This document shows, piece after piece, positions 47,277 through 56,428 of a stretch of 64,000 bases of DNA. Under the pieces are notes generated by a model, which did no database searches, was not told the origin of the DNA, and worked only from the letters and a program-made list of their open reading frames with translations. Positions within the stretch are counted from its first letter, which is position 1. Each line of letters begins with the position of its first letter. The DNA is from Rhodococcoides kyotonense. Its GTDB lineage: Bacteria; Actinomycetota; Actinomycetes; Mycobacteriales; Mycobacteriaceae. The DNA lies in assembly GCF_900188125.1 (NCBI RefSeq), contig NZ_FZOW01000014.1:104301-168300 (forward strand). The letters run 5' to 3'. The translations under genes were made by a program, and so were the position numbers.

Positions 47277-47711
47277 ATGACCGATCAAATCAAGCGCGAA
47301 GAAACCGCGACCAGGGCGAATCACCGTCAAGGTGCCGCAGCGGGGGGTGCGATCGCAGCGTCGATCATTCTGTTGACGGTCGGAATTCTGTCCATCTTCC
47401 AGGGCATATCTGCGATCGCGAAGGACGATCTGCTGGTCGTCGGATACAACTACACCTACGAGTTCGACGTCACGACCTGGGGCTGGGTCCACCTCGTCGT
47501 CGGCGTCCTACTCCTGCTGGCAGGTATCGGGCTGTTCTCCGGCGCGACATGGGCGCGGTTCGTCGCGATCGTCGTCGCATCGCTGTCGATCATCGCCAAC
47601 TTCCTGTGGCTGCCGTACTACCCGCTGTGGTCGATCCTGATCATTGCGATCGACCTCGTCGTCATCTGGGCCGTGGCAACCTGGGATCCGACGCGAATCC
47701 AAGCTCCGTAG
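47277..47711 (+). CDS. DUF7144 family membrane protein
   Basis: This 144-residue protein has four hydrophobic helices (AAASIILLTVGILSIFQGIS-like first helix, VHLVVGVLLLLAGIGLFSGA, ATWARFVAIVVASLSIIANF and SILIIAIDLVVIWAVATW). I recognise it as the actinobacterial DUF7144 group. A GGGGCG stretch precedes the ATG. Function is unknown. It converges on birA. Confidence 0.85.
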   Translation: MTDQIKREETATRANHRQGAAAGGAIAASIILLTVGILSIFQGISAIAKDDLLVVGYNYTYEFDVTTWGWVHLVVGVLLLLAGIGLFSGATWARFVAIVVASLSIIANFLWLPYYPLWSILIIAIDLVVIWAVATWDPTRIQAP

Positions 47712-47733
47712 AGGACTCGGACGCGGCGGAGGG

Positions 47734-48564
47734 TCAGTCGGCCTCGATCGCCCGAAGATGAGTCACGTCGCCCGCGGCGACGGCAATCGGTTCTCCGGTC
47801 TCGTCGTCGCGGACGACGATTCTGCCCTGCTGATCTACGTCGACCGCCGTGCCGAGGATCTGTTTGTCTGCCGGTAGCTCCACTCGCACTCGCCGACCCA
47901 CGGTGTCGCAGCGTTCCCGGTATCGACTGGCCAGGCTCTCGGTGTTCCATCCCGAGTTCTTCCAGGAATCGACCTCGGCACCGATGCCTCGCAGAATCGC
48001 CCGGAGCACGGTGTCGCGGTCGGACACCGCTGCATTTTCGAGGACGAGGGACGTCGCGGTCGGCACCGGCAACTCGTCCCGTGTCATCGACACGTTCAAC
48101 CCGATCCCGACGACGACCGCAGGTGTCTGGCCGTGCACTGCCACCTCCGCGAGGATGCCCGCCACCTTCCTGCCTTCGATGAGGACGTCGTTGGGCCATT
48201 TGAGGGCGGCGTCGACTGCGGCGACGGTACGCAGGGCGTCGACGACGGCCACTCCGGTGAGAAGCGGGAGCCAGCCGAGCACGGCCGGGTCGATCCCTGG
48301 GAATTTCACGAGAACCGACATCAACAGTTGTGATCGAGGTGGACCCGAGAACGGCCGCGAGTGCCGACCCCTGCCACTGGCCTGATGCTCGGCGACAAGG
48401 GCCGTGCGGTCGGCGAGGCTGTCCGCGTTTGCCAGCAGGTCCGCGTTGGTCGAGCCCGTCTCGTCGACCACATCCAGCCTCGACCAGGAGGCTTGCGGTC
48501 CGTCGACGAGAGCGCGCCGAAGAGCCGAGACGTCGAGGGGTGGTCGGTCGAGGTTGGTCCACAT
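47734..48564 (-). CDS. birA: Biotin--[acetyl-CoA-carboxylase] ligase
   Basis: BirA (276 residues) attaches biotin to BCCP domains. The biotinyl-AMP loop GRGRHSRPFSGP, KWPNDVLIEGRKVAGILAE and GIGLNVSMTRDELP are diagnostic. It lacks the N-terminal helix-turn-helix of the E. coli repressor form, so it is ligase only. Its likely substrates here are AccA3 (start at 63867) and perhaps the carrier at 604-819. It is divergent from accD5. Confidence 0.96.
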   Translation of the reverse strand: MWTNLDRPPLDVSALRRALVDGPQASWSRLDVVDETGSTNADLLANADSLADRTALVAEHQASGRGRHSRPFSGPPRSQLLMSVLVKFPGIDPAVLGWLPLLTGVAVVDALRTVAAVDAALKWPNDVLIEGRKVAGILAEVAVHGQTPAVVVGIGLNVSMTRDELPVPTATSLVLENAAVSDRDTVLRAILRGIGAEVDSWKNSGWNTESLASRYRERCDTVGRRVRVELPADKQILGTAVDVDQQGRIVVRDDETGEPIAVAAGDVTHLRAIEAD

Positions 48565-48691
48565 GGTCCTAGAGCATATTGCCCCGACCGAAAGGGCAGG
48601 ACCGCCTGCCGACCGGTAGCGCCGAAGACCGCGTCCCCAACGCGCCCCTGGGTCGGGATGCACCCCACAGTCGTGGTTAAAGTGTTTGCCC

Positions 48692-50332
48692 ATGACCAGT
48701 GTCCAGGATTCGACTGCGCAGGGTTCGGCTGAGAAGCCCGACATTCACACCACGGCCGGCAAGCTCGCCGACCTGCGTAGCCGCCGCGAAGCAGCGATGG
48801 CACCGTCCGGCGAGGCAGCGATCGAGAAGGTGCATGCCAAGGGCAAGCTCACCGCCCGCGAACGCATCACCGCACTGCTCGACGACGGCTCCTTCGTCGA
48901 GATGGACGCCCTCGCCCGCCACCGCAGCCAGAACTTCGGCCTGGGCGAGAACCGCCCCTTCGGCGACGGCGTCGTCACCGGCTTCGGCACCATCGACGGC
49001 CGCGACGTCTGCATCTTCTCCCAAGACGTCACCGTCTTCGGCGGCAGCCTGGGCGAAATCTACGGCGAAAAAATCGTCAAGGTCATGGACCTCGCCATCA
49101 AGACCGGACGCCCCCTGATCGGCATCAACGAAGGCGCAGGCGCCCGCATCCAAGAAGGCGTCGTCTCCCTCGGGCTCTACGGCGAAATCTTCCACCGCAA
49201 CGTCCAAGCCTCCGGCGTCATCCCCCAGATCTCCCTGGTCATGGGTGCCGCAGCCGGTGGACACGTCTACTCCCCCGCCCTGACCGACTTCGTCGTCATG
49301 GTCGACGGCACCTCGCAGATGTTCGTCACCGGACCCGACGTCATCAAAACCGTCACCGGCGAGAACGTCACCATGGAAGAACTCGGCGGCGCTCACACCC
49401 ACATGGAGAAGTCCGGTGTCGCGCACTACGTCGCCTCCGGCGAACAAGATGCGTTGGATTACGTCCGCGACCTGCTCGGCTACCTACCGTCGAACAACCG
49501 CGCCGAAGCACCCCGGACGATCCCGTCGGATCCGATCTCGGGTTCCATCGAGGACAACCTCACCGAGGAAGACCTCGAACTGGATACGTTGATTCCGGAT
49601 TCGCCGAACACCCCGTACGACATGCACGAGGTCATCCGCCGCATCCTCGACGACGACGAATTCCTCGAAGTCCAAGAAGGCCGCGCCCGCAACATCATCG
49701 TCGGCTTCGGACGCGTCGACGGCCGCAGCGTCGGGATCGTCGCCAACCAGCCCACCCAGTTCGCCGGCACCCTCGACATCGATGCTTCCGAGAAGGCCGC
49801 ACGCTTCGTGCGTACGTGCGATGCGTTCAACGTCCCCATCATCACGTTGGTCGACGTCCCCGGGTTCCTGCCCGGCACCGGGCAGGAGTTCAACGGCATC
49901 ATCCGCCGCGGCGCGAAACTGCTGTATGCCTACGGTGAAGCGACGGTCGGGAAGATCACCGTCATCACCCGTAAGGCGTACGGCGGCGCCTACGACGTCA
50001 TGGGTTCCAAGCACATGGGTGCCGATGTGAACCTCGCCTGGCCGACCGCACAGATCGCCGTCATGGGCGCGAGCGGTGCCGTCGGCTTCGTCTACCGCAA
50101 GCAGCTCCTCGAAGCCGCCAAGAACGGTGAAGACGTCGACGCATTGCGCTTGAAGCTGCAGCAGGAATACGAGGACACGTTGGTGAACCCGTACATCGCC
50201 GCCGAACGCGGCTACCTCGACGCCGTCATCCCGCCGTCGCACACCCGAGGACAGATCGTCTCCGCACTCCGCCTGCTCGAACGCAAACAAGTCACCCTGC
50301 CACCGAAGAAGCACGGAAACATCCCACTATGA
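48692..50332 (+). CDS. accD5: Acyl-CoA carboxylase beta subunit AccD5
   Basis: This 546-residue carboxyltransferase subunit belongs to the propionyl/acetyl-CoA carboxylase type. [20 protein letters not shown], the oxyanion regions [17 protein letters not shown] and [20 protein letters not shown] are hallmark. With AccA3 and AccE it forms the AccA3-AccD5-AccE complex that makes methylmalonyl-CoA (and malonyl-CoA), extender units for methyl-branched and mycolate-type lipids. The stop overlaps the accE ATG (ATGA). Confidence 0.97.
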   Translation: MTSVQDSTAQGSAEKPDIHTTAGKLADLRSRREAAMAPSGEAAIEKVHAKGKLTARERITALLDDGSFVEMDALARHRSQNFGLGENRPFGDGVVTGFGTIDGRDVCIFSQDVTVFGGSLGEIYGEKIVKVMDLAIKTGRPLIGINEGAGARIQEGVVSLGLYGEIFHRNVQASGVIPQISLVMGAAAGGHVYSPALTDFVVMVDGTSQMFVTGPDVIKTVTGENVTMEELGGAHTHMEKSGVAHYVASGEQDALDYVRDLLGYLPSNNRAEAPRTIPSDPISGSIEDNLTEEDLELDTLIPDSPNTPYDMHEVIRRILDDDEFLEVQEGRARNIIVGFGRVDGRSVGIVANQPTQFAGTLDIDASEKAARFVRTCDAFNVPIITLVDVPGFLPGTGQEFNGIIRRGAKLLYAYGEATVGKITVITRKAYGGAYDVMGSKHMGADVNLAWPTAQIAVMGASGAVGFVYRKQLLEAAKNGEDVDALRLKLQQEYEDTLVNPYIAAERGYLDAVIPPSHTRGQIVSALRLLERKQVTLPPKKHGNIPL

Positions 50333-50598
50333 GCGGCGAAGCGAATCATGACACCGTGAGCGGCGAAGCGAATCAGGACGCAGTGAGCGAGTTGCAGGCG
50401 GCGATTCGGGTCGTGAAGGGCAATCCTTCCGACCAGGAGATCGCGGCGCTGGTGGCGGTGCTGTCGGCTGCTGCAGCATCGTCGTCGGCTCCGGTGACGG
50501 ACTCTCGTCCGCCCGAGCTGTGGGGTGACCCGTCGTCGATGCATCGGACGTTCGCGCCGTACTCGCCGTACTCGTTCGCGGCTTCTCGGCGTTACTGA
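50329..50598 (+). CDS. accE: Acyl-CoA carboxylase epsilon subunit AccE
   Basis: This 89-residue protein has the core [20 protein letters not shown] and a C-terminal W-G-D-P...H ... W-less SFAASRRY tail typical of AccE/PccE subunits, which stabilise the AccA3-AccD5 complex. The first 18 residues contain a duplicated SGEAN module caused by a 27-bp tandem repeat. GTGs at 50356 and 50383 are also possible starts and would remove one or both modules. It matches Rv3281. Confidence 0.93.
   Translation: MSGEANHDTVSGEANQDAVSELQAAIRVVKGNPSDQEIAALVAVLSAAAASSSAPVTDSRPPELWGDPSSMHRTFAPYSPYSFAASRRY
50330..50383. repeat. 27-bp tandem duplication at the accE start
   Basis: Unit 1 (50330-50356) and unit 2 (50357-50383) share tgagcggcgaagcgaatca exactly, then differ at a few positions. 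Each unit ends in a new in-frame GTG, so the duplication multiplies possible start codons. Confidence 0.9.
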
Positions 50599-50604
50599 CC
50601 CGAG

Positions 50605-51243
50605 GTGACTCTTTTCGTTCTCGCGTCGGCGTCGCCCGCACGCTTGCTGGTGTTGCGGAATGCGGGCGTCGAGCCGGTCGTGCGTGTGTCCGGCGTCGAC
50701 GAGGATGCCCTGACCGCCCAGCTCGGTGACGATGCTGCGCCGGAGGACGTCGTCGTGACGTTGGCGCAGGCGAAGGCCGAGGCAGTCATCGGTGAGTTCG
50801 ACGACGCCGTCGTGGTCGGGTGCGATTCGATGTTGTCCATCGGTGGAGCTCTGCAGGGCAAGCCCCACACGGTCGACGTGGCTCGTGAACGGTGGGCGAC
50901 GATGGCCGGCGGGTCGGGGGATCTGCTGACCGGCCATGCCGTCGTGCGCGTGTCGGGTGGTCGCGTCGTCGCAACGGCCGCCGAATGCAGTTCAACGACA
51001 ATTCATTTCGCCGAGCCGTCGACCGAGGATCTGGAGGCCTATCTGGCGTCCGGGGAGCCACTGTCCGTGGCTGGGGCGTTCACGCTGGACGGACTCGGCG
51101 GCTGGTTCGTCGACCGCATCGAGGGGGATCCGTCCAGCGTCATCGGGATCGGCCTTCCGCTCGTACGGCGGTTGCTCATCGACGTCGGAACGTCGCTGGC
51201 CGATCTCTGGGCCCGAGAGGGAGTCCGCTCAGCCGACCAGTAG
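50605..51243 (+). CDS. maf: Maf family nucleotide pyrophosphatase
   Basis: This 212-residue protein has the N-terminal ASASPARLLVLRNAGVEPVV motif and VVGCDSMLSIGG metal site typical of Maf house-cleaning dNTP/NTP pyrophosphatases, which are linked to septum control. GTG 50605 starts 6 bp after accE. The usual Maf S(A/S)SPRR box is ASASPAR here. Its 3' end overlaps the converging flavodoxin gene by 15 bp. Position matches Rv3282. Confidence 0.94.
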   Translation: MTLFVLASASPARLLVLRNAGVEPVVRVSGVDEDALTAQLGDDAAPEDVVVTLAQAKAEAVIGEFDDAVVVGCDSMLSIGGALQGKPHTVDVARERWATMAGGSGDLLTGHAVVRVSGGRVVATAAECSSTTIHFAEPSTEDLEAYLASGEPLSVAGAFTLDGLGGWFVDRIEGDPSSVIGIGLPLVRRLLIDVGTSLADLWAREGVRSADQ

Positions 51244-51675
51244 CCCGCTGAGCTCGCGTGCCCATTCCTCGGCCTGGGCCTTGGGCTTGACGCTCGAGCT
51301 GCTGTCGTGGCGTGCGTGCTCGTGCACCTGAGTCGCCCCCAGCTGGACCAGCTTCTCTGCGATGATCTCACCACCGCGATTGAAGGTGTCCTCGTACACG
51401 CGGTCACCAAGACCGAACAGAGCGAAGCGCAGACCACTGAGGTCGGGGGCGTCCTCGTCTAGCGCATCGAAGAACGGCTGAGCGCCTGTGGGCAGCTCCC
51501 CGTCTCCGTACGTGGAGCAGATGATGACGTGGAAGTCGTCGACGTCGATATCCGAGACCTCGTACTCGAGCATGTCCCGAACTTCCGCGTCGTGGTCGTC
51601 CAGGACCTCTGCGATCTTGTCGGCGACTTCCTCTGCTGTGCCGGTCTCAGAACCGAACAACACGACAACTGCCAT
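51229..51675 (-). CDS. Flavodoxin
   Basis: This 148-residue protein is a long-chain-like flavodoxin: FMN phosphate loop FGSETGTAEEVADKI at the N-terminus, then CSTYGDGELPTGAQPFFDAL and LFGLGDRVYEDTFNRGGEI, where aromatic residues pack the isoalloxazine ring. It may donate electrons to an unidentified reductase partner. It lies 63 bp downstream of the acyltransferase gene at 51739, in the same direction, so the two could be co-transcribed. Confidence 0.92.
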   Translation of the reverse strand: MAVVVLFGSETGTAEEVADKIAEVLDDHDAEVRDMLEYEVSDIDVDDFHVIICSTYGDGELPTGAQPFFDALDEDAPDLSGLRFALFGLGDRVYEDTFNRGGEIIAEKLVQLGATQVHEHARHDSSSSVKPKAQAEEWARELSGLLVG

Positions 51676-51738
51676 GTTCCATCCCCTTCTCGAGCATGCT
51701 TGCTTCATCCACTGCGGAATCGGTGGACAAGCATAGCC

Positions 51739-53067
51739 TCACCAGAACTCCGGGGTCAGCTCCCATCTCCGGCATTCCGCGTCGACCAACTCACGCAGAC
51801 GCGAACGCGTCGGGAAGCGGTCGGGGTCGAGGCCCGTGACGCACAAGGTGGCACGTTCACCCGATGTGTTCCACCAGACACTCACGCCGCCCTTGGTTCG
51901 CCGCAGCAGTTCGGCAGTGGTGTTCTGCGTGATGGACCGCATCGCGACCGACCGCGCGGCCACGTCGCCGACGACGCACAACATCGACCCACGGGGGCCC
52001 AGGTTGGAGCACAGGCACAGTGGCGCTGTCCCCGACGCTGCCGCCTTCTCGACGATCTTGTCCGGCAGCATCTGCATCAAAGGCTTCGTCAGGTCGAACG
52101 TCGACCGTGTCGCGTCGGAGAGTGTCGTGAACGCCGTCTTGCTGTCCCGTCGGATCGGGCCGAGGTCGGTGCGCCAGCCTGCCCCGCCGTCGACGTGGAT
52201 CGAGACCCCGGACGTTGCGTTCGCGCGGACGTCACCCGGCACGCGTGTGCTGACCGGAAGCGACACTCTCACCGCATCGGATTCGTCCACGCGGCCGCTG
52301 GCGGTCAGAACACCGAGGGCGATGGCGACGAGCAGGCTGTTCGCGCTACCGCCTGCCCGACGAGCAGTATCGGCCCATTGCGAGGCGTCACAGTCGACGA
52401 CGACGGTGCTCGGCACGAACGGACCTGTGACGGATGCATCGACAACGGACACGACCGACGTCGTCGGTCCGGACGCCGCCTTGCCCCCGCCCCGTGCACC
52501 CCGGACCGTCCTGACCAAGGCCGTGGCCGCACCGGACGTCGCCGCGGCGAGTTGGCCGAGCGCGTCGCGCACGTCGCGCTCGCCGACGTGATCCCATGCC
52601 GTCCGGAAGTCGTCGGGCTCGCCCGGGCCCTGGAGCGCGGCGATGGCTGCCGACGTCAGCGCACCACCGTCGCCCACGACGTGCGAAGCAACGAGGGACA
52701 CGATGCTGCCGCCGTCGCCCAGCGACGCAGTGGCCAGTTGCCATACCGGACCGTTCAACGGGTCCAGCCGTACAGCCGCGCGTTCCTGCATCCAGCCGGT
52801 GAGGTCCGACGCCGGAACGGTCGCGGAATCGGTGTGCAGTGGTAACGACGGTGCAGTCGCTCGCACCCACTTGTCGCGCGCGCCGGGAACATGCACTCGC
52901 TGCACGGTTCGGTTGATCGGACCTGCATCGAGGTTGTGCCACATCGCATCGAGGGCCGACTGCGGGACCGGTCCGTCGAACCGCCAGACGATCTGATTGA
53001 CGACGGGTACGTCGAGGACGCACTCCATACGCAGGAAGAGATCGTCGTCGTACGTCAGTCGAGTCAC
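51739..53067 (-). CDS. WS/DGAT-like (SHxxxDG) acyltransferase A
   Basis: This 442-residue protein of the CoA-dependent acyltransferase superfamily has the motif S128-H129-VVG-D133-G134, keeping the catalytic His and the Asp-Gly while the first His of HHxxxDG is Ser. The opening TRLTYDDDLFLRMECVLD aligns with the paralogue at 54528 (TRIGFADHLFLRMHHGIG), which fixes GTG 53067 as the start. The end ELTPEFW is also shared. Two-lobed architecture is evident from a central glycine/alanine-rich linker. It probably moves an acyl chain to a hydroxyl of a lipid or sugar; the substrate is unknown. Confidence 0.85.
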   Translation of the reverse strand: MTRLTYDDDLFLRMECVLDVPVVNQIVWRFDGPVPQSALDAMWHNLDAGPINRTVQRVHVPGARDKWVRATAPSLPLHTDSATVPASDLTGWMQERAAVRLDPLNGPVWQLATASLGDGGSIVSLVASHVVGDGGALTSAAIAALQGPGEPDDFRTAWDHVGERDVRDALGQLAAATSGAATALVRTVRGARGGGKAASGPTTSVVSVVDASVTGPFVPSTVVVDCDASQWADTARRAGGSANSLLVAIALGVLTASGRVDESDAVRVSLPVSTRVPGDVRANATSGVSIHVDGGAGWRTDLGPIRRDSKTAFTTLSDATRSTFDLTKPLMQMLPDKIVEKAAASGTAPLCLCSNLGPRGSMLCVVGDVAARSVAMRSITQNTTAELLRRTKGGVSVWWNTSGERATLCVTGLDPDRFPTRSRLRELVDAECRRWELTPEFW

Positions 53068-53232
53068 GCGAAGAAGACTATCGTCGCCTCCCGCACTCCG
53101 CTCGGCCGGATGTGAGTTCACCCAAAGAACCGCTGGCCGTTGACCTTACGTCCACTGTGCCCACATGTCGCAGGTCGTCGGAGTGCTGTAGGTTGCGAGA
53201 TGCTGCACCACCGGTCGAAGGGATCTCACCAC

Positions 53233-54543
53233 ATGAAGTTCGTCCTGCCGTTCACCGGAAGTCGCGGTGACGTGCAGCCGGGACTCACTCTCGGCGTCGA
53301 ACTCGCCCGCCGTGGGCACGATGTCGTCTTCGGCGCACCGCCGAACCTGGTCGAGTTCGCAACGGCGGCGTCCGACGAGCACCGGGACGCAGGTCGAATC
53401 ACGGTGCGCCCGTTCGGTCCCGACACCAAGGCGGTACTGGAATCGGAGCTCGTACGAGTCCGGATCAAGTCACGCAATCCACGCGTCCGCGTGGCCGCTC
53501 TCGCCGAGTTGGCCAATCTCGGATGGGACGACATGGTGGCCGAGCTCGTCGAGATGAGCGTCGGCGCGGATGCGCTCCTCACGGGGACGCTCGGCCAGGA
53601 AGTGGTGTTCAACATGGCTGAAGCACAAGCCATTCCGTTTCTCGCGCTGCATTATTGTCCGGTCCGTCGCAACGGATCGATGTCCGTGGTCCCCGGCCGG
53701 CGGCTTCCGGCCGTCGTCAATCGGGCCACGTGGTCACTGCTCGAGACGATGCGCTGGCGCTTGATGCGTCGTCGAGAGAACGCGCAGCGCGTGTCCCTCG
53801 GCCTCGACGAGGCCACGGCCCCGCTACCGAAACGCGTCGAGGCATATGGAGGCACCGAGATACAGGCGTACGACGGCGCACTGTTCCCTGGATTGGTCGA
53901 CGAGTGGGGACCGTCGCGTCCGTTCGTCGGTTTCCTCGAATTGTCCTCGGCCCCTTCGTCTCTCGGCGCGGATCTCACCGAGGGGTCGACGCTGCGCACC
54001 TGGATCGACCGCGGTTCGGCACCGCTGTACTTCGGATTCGGAAGCATGCCGGTGCCGGATCCGTCATCGCTCGTCGACATCGTGACCGAAGCGTGCGAAC
54101 GCACCGGTCAGCGGGCCTTGATCAGCTCGGGTTGGAGCGCATTCGACGAGAGAATCGACGACGCTTCCCCGGTTGCCGTCGTCGGTCCGGTCGATCACGC
54201 ATCGGTATTTCCTCTGTGCCGCGCGGCAATTCATCACGGCGGGGCAGGGACCACGGCGGCGAGCATTCGAGCAGGCCTACCGACCATGGTGTGCTGGTTC
54301 AGCGCCGATCAACCGTTCTGGGGCGCTGCCTTGGTCGGACTCGGGGCCGGCGTATCGACCAAGTTCTCGCGACTCGACGGCACTACGCTCACCGCCGCGC
54401 TCGAGACCCTGCTCACCGACAGCACGGCGGCCGCCGCCCGAGATCTTGCGGCCGCGGCCATCCGCCCCGAGGACGCACTGCGCGCCGCGGCCGATCTCGT
54501 CGAATGGTCGGTCACCGAACATCGTGATCACCAGAACCGGTAG
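53233..54543 (+). CDS. GT1 family glycosyltransferase (UGT/Gtf-like)
   Basis: This 436-residue protein has the GT-B fold. The N-terminal acceptor domain starts MKFVLPFTGSRGDVQPGLTL; the C-terminal sugar-nucleotide site has the UGT-like signature VDHASVFPLCRAAIHHGGAG followed by TTAASIRAGLP. It resembles the mycobacterial glycolipid Gtf enzymes (GPL locus, Rv1524/Rv1526c). These add glucose or deoxyhexoses to lipids. GAAGGGA precedes the ATG at 53233. The 3' end overlaps the converging acyltransferase B by 16 bp. Donor and acceptor are unknown. Confidence 0.9.
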   Translation: MKFVLPFTGSRGDVQPGLTLGVELARRGHDVVFGAPPNLVEFATAASDEHRDAGRITVRPFGPDTKAVLESELVRVRIKSRNPRVRVAALAELANLGWDDMVAELVEMSVGADALLTGTLGQEVVFNMAEAQAIPFLALHYCPVRRNGSMSVVPGRRLPAVVNRATWSLLETMRWRLMRRRENAQRVSLGLDEATAPLPKRVEAYGGTEIQAYDGALFPGLVDEWGPSRPFVGFLELSSAPSSLGADLTEGSTLRTWIDRGSAPLYFGFGSMPVPDPSSLVDIVTEACERTGQRALISSGWSAFDERIDDASPVAVVGPVDHASVFPLCRAAIHHGGAGTTAASIRAGLPTMVCWFSADQPFWGAALVGLGAGVSTKFSRLDGTTLTAALETLLTDSTAAAARDLAAAAIRPEDALRAAADLVEWSVTEHRDHQNR

Positions 54544-55868
54544 GTGATGCTCCACCGCCCCAGTACCTCGGCGACGATGTCGCGCATCTGCTCGTCGCTC
54601 GTCATACGGTCCGGGTCCATACCGTGCAGTGTGACGGTGACCGTGTCCTCCGTTTCCGTCGCCCATGCGGTCGACCCGCCACCCAGCGACCGAGCGAAGG
54701 CAGCGTCGGCGCCGTGGAACGTCGCCCTCGCGGCGACGCTGCGCGCCCGCACGCCGCCGAGTGTCACGACGTCGTCGGGCAGACGCCCGAGGCTCGAACA
54801 CAGTCCTTCCGATCCGTCGGACGGTTGCGGCAACTTCGACACGACGAAGTCGGGAAGCATCTGAATCAACGGCAGTGGAATGGCCTCGGTGGTGGTACCC
54901 GCGGCCAGACGTGCCGCGAACTCCTGGAACGCAGTCTTGCTCGCCTTCCGGATGCGGGTCAGATCACGATCCTCACGGCTCGCTACCGGAACGCGTACGG
55001 GCACGATCTTGGTCGAGTTGGCTGTCACGTCGTCGACATCCCGATCGCTGAACGGCAGGGACCACCGCAACTCGTCCCCCGGCTTCGCGCGTCCCGCTGA
55101 TTCGGAGACCGCGGTGAGCACGCCGATCAGCAGCGAATTGGACGTGCCACCCCATTCCTGCGCCGCCGCGTGCCACTCCCGCGCAGGACATTCCACGACG
55201 ACGTAGGGAGCGCTCCAGGGTTCGACATTGGCGCCCGCGACGGTTCGACGCGGCTCGTCACCTGCCTGGACGACCGGGGCCGGGGCCGTCGCGCGCACGG
55301 CCGAGACGAGCTTCGTCGCAGCCCACGACGCGATGGGTTTCAGCTGACCGAAGGAGTCGCTCACGTCGTCGACGAGTCCTCGGACGAAAGACGGTGCACG
55401 CCCCAGGTCGACCGAACCGACGCTCGCGCGCTCACGATTCGCCTGCCGTACCGCGGCGATCGTCGCCGCACCGTCGGCGACCATGTGCGAGCAGACCAGC
55501 GACACGACCATCCCGCCGTCGACGAGAGGAGCCGCCGCCAACTGCCAGCCGAGCCCGCGCTCCGGATCGATGTCGTCGCTCACGCGTTGCTCCGCCCAAC
55601 ACCGAACTGCGTCGGGGTCGAGCGGCGTGGCGGAGATGTCGAGCGGAAGCGCATCGGTCGACGCCGTCCATCTGTGCCGGGCCGTCGGCAACACGGGCGA
55701 GTCGACCGCCCGCGACAGCAATCCTTCTGCCAGGTTCCGATGCAGGGATTCCAACTCTGCGCCCGATAGTCGATCGTCGAACCACCACAGCAACTGGTTG
55801 AAGACTGGATTACCGATTCCATGATGCATTCGCAGGAATAAGTGATCCGCAAATCCAATTCGGGTCAT
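54528..55868 (-). CDS. WS/DGAT-like (SHxxxDG) acyltransferase B
   Basis: This 446-residue paralogue of the protein at 51739 has S127-H128-MVA-D132-G133. The N-terminus MTRIGFADHLFLRMHHGIGN and C-terminal GRWSITYRFW are shared features. SNSLLIGVLTAV and NSTKIVPVRVPVASRED correspond to the second lobe. It is transcribed away from the PapA-like operon, starting at the left edge of the shared control region. Together with copy A it flanks the glycosyltransferase, suggesting both act on the glycosyltransferase product. Confidence 0.86.
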   Translation of the reverse strand: MTRIGFADHLFLRMHHGIGNPVFNQLLWWFDDRLSGAELESLHRNLAEGLLSRAVDSPVLPTARHRWTASTDALPLDISATPLDPDAVRCWAEQRVSDDIDPERGLGWQLAAAPLVDGGMVVSLVCSHMVADGAATIAAVRQANRERASVGSVDLGRAPSFVRGLVDDVSDSFGQLKPIASWAATKLVSAVRATAPAPVVQAGDEPRRTVAGANVEPWSAPYVVVECPAREWHAAAQEWGGTSNSLLIGVLTAVSESAGRAKPGDELRWSLPFSDRDVDDVTANSTKIVPVRVPVASREDRDLTRIRKASKTAFQEFAARLAAGTTTEAIPLPLIQMLPDFVVSKLPQPSDGSEGLCSSLGRLPDDVVTLGGVRARSVAARATFHGADAAFARSLGGGSTAWATETEDTVTVTLHGMDPDRMTSDEQMRDIVAEVLGRWSITYRFW

Positions 55869-56428
55869 CGAAGAAATGTACTACACGGACCCCGAAATGC
55901 GGCGGGACGAATTCAGACGCCAATACCATGAATTGATCGATCATATAATTCGAAGCCGATCACGAAGCGGATCGGACAACTGAACGATTGTGGGGCAGGT
56001 CACTGGATTCGGCCTGTTCTTCCGCACTGGACGTCACTGTTCGACGAGGAGATCGCCATTACCTACCGGTAATACCGTTACGAATCGTGCTGCACGACAA
56101 TATATATCGACGACATCGCCGCAGGACACGTTCGGTGTGACTCCGAGTCGGCGACCAGCAGGAAGAGATCGGGCGCACGGACGTGATCAACAACACTCCC
56201 TCGCGGTGCGATTCGGCCGCCGATTCGCCCTAATGTATTTCACGGATCGAAACCGTGTGCGCGAGATGTTCGCGACCGGTGGATTCGAGCGCTGCGTGAG
56301 CCGCATTCATCCGCGTCGGGGCGGAGGAAATGCATGCACGGCGTGGAATGCGTTCGATACGAATACGACAGGGCTTTACTTCACGTAGCCAGTGACCACT
56401 GGCCGAGCTCGGAATTGGACGACACCCG
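55869..56428. promoter_or_regulatory. 560-bp low-GC control region between acyltransferase B and PapA-like 1
   Basis: This gap is clearly richer in A+T than the genes around it and contains no convincing gene. It holds TATAAT at 55944-55949, a candidate promoter at 56078-56106 with inverted repeats in and before it, and small inverted repeats cacgg/ccgtg (56241-56257) and ccagt/actgg (56389-56402). A 132-codon open frame (55990-56388) has no family resemblance and atypical composition. The + strand leader would be about 315 bases. Confidence 0.6.
56058..56106 (+). promoter_or_regulatory. Candidate repressed promoter of the PapA-like operon
   Basis: TTACGA (56078-56083), 17 bases, then TATATA (56101-56106). 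Inside the spacer is the palindrome tcgtgc-t-gcacga (56085-56097). Just upstream is attacc-tacc-ggtaat (56058-56073). Palindromes at the spacer and upstream edge are typical operator positions. No regulator gene is encoded in the cluster. Confidence 0.5.

Noticed and set aside
55990..56388. 132-codon open frame in the low-GC control region
   Set aside because: No ribosome-binding site, no family resemblance, and composition unlike its neighbours; it covers the candidate promoter and operators.
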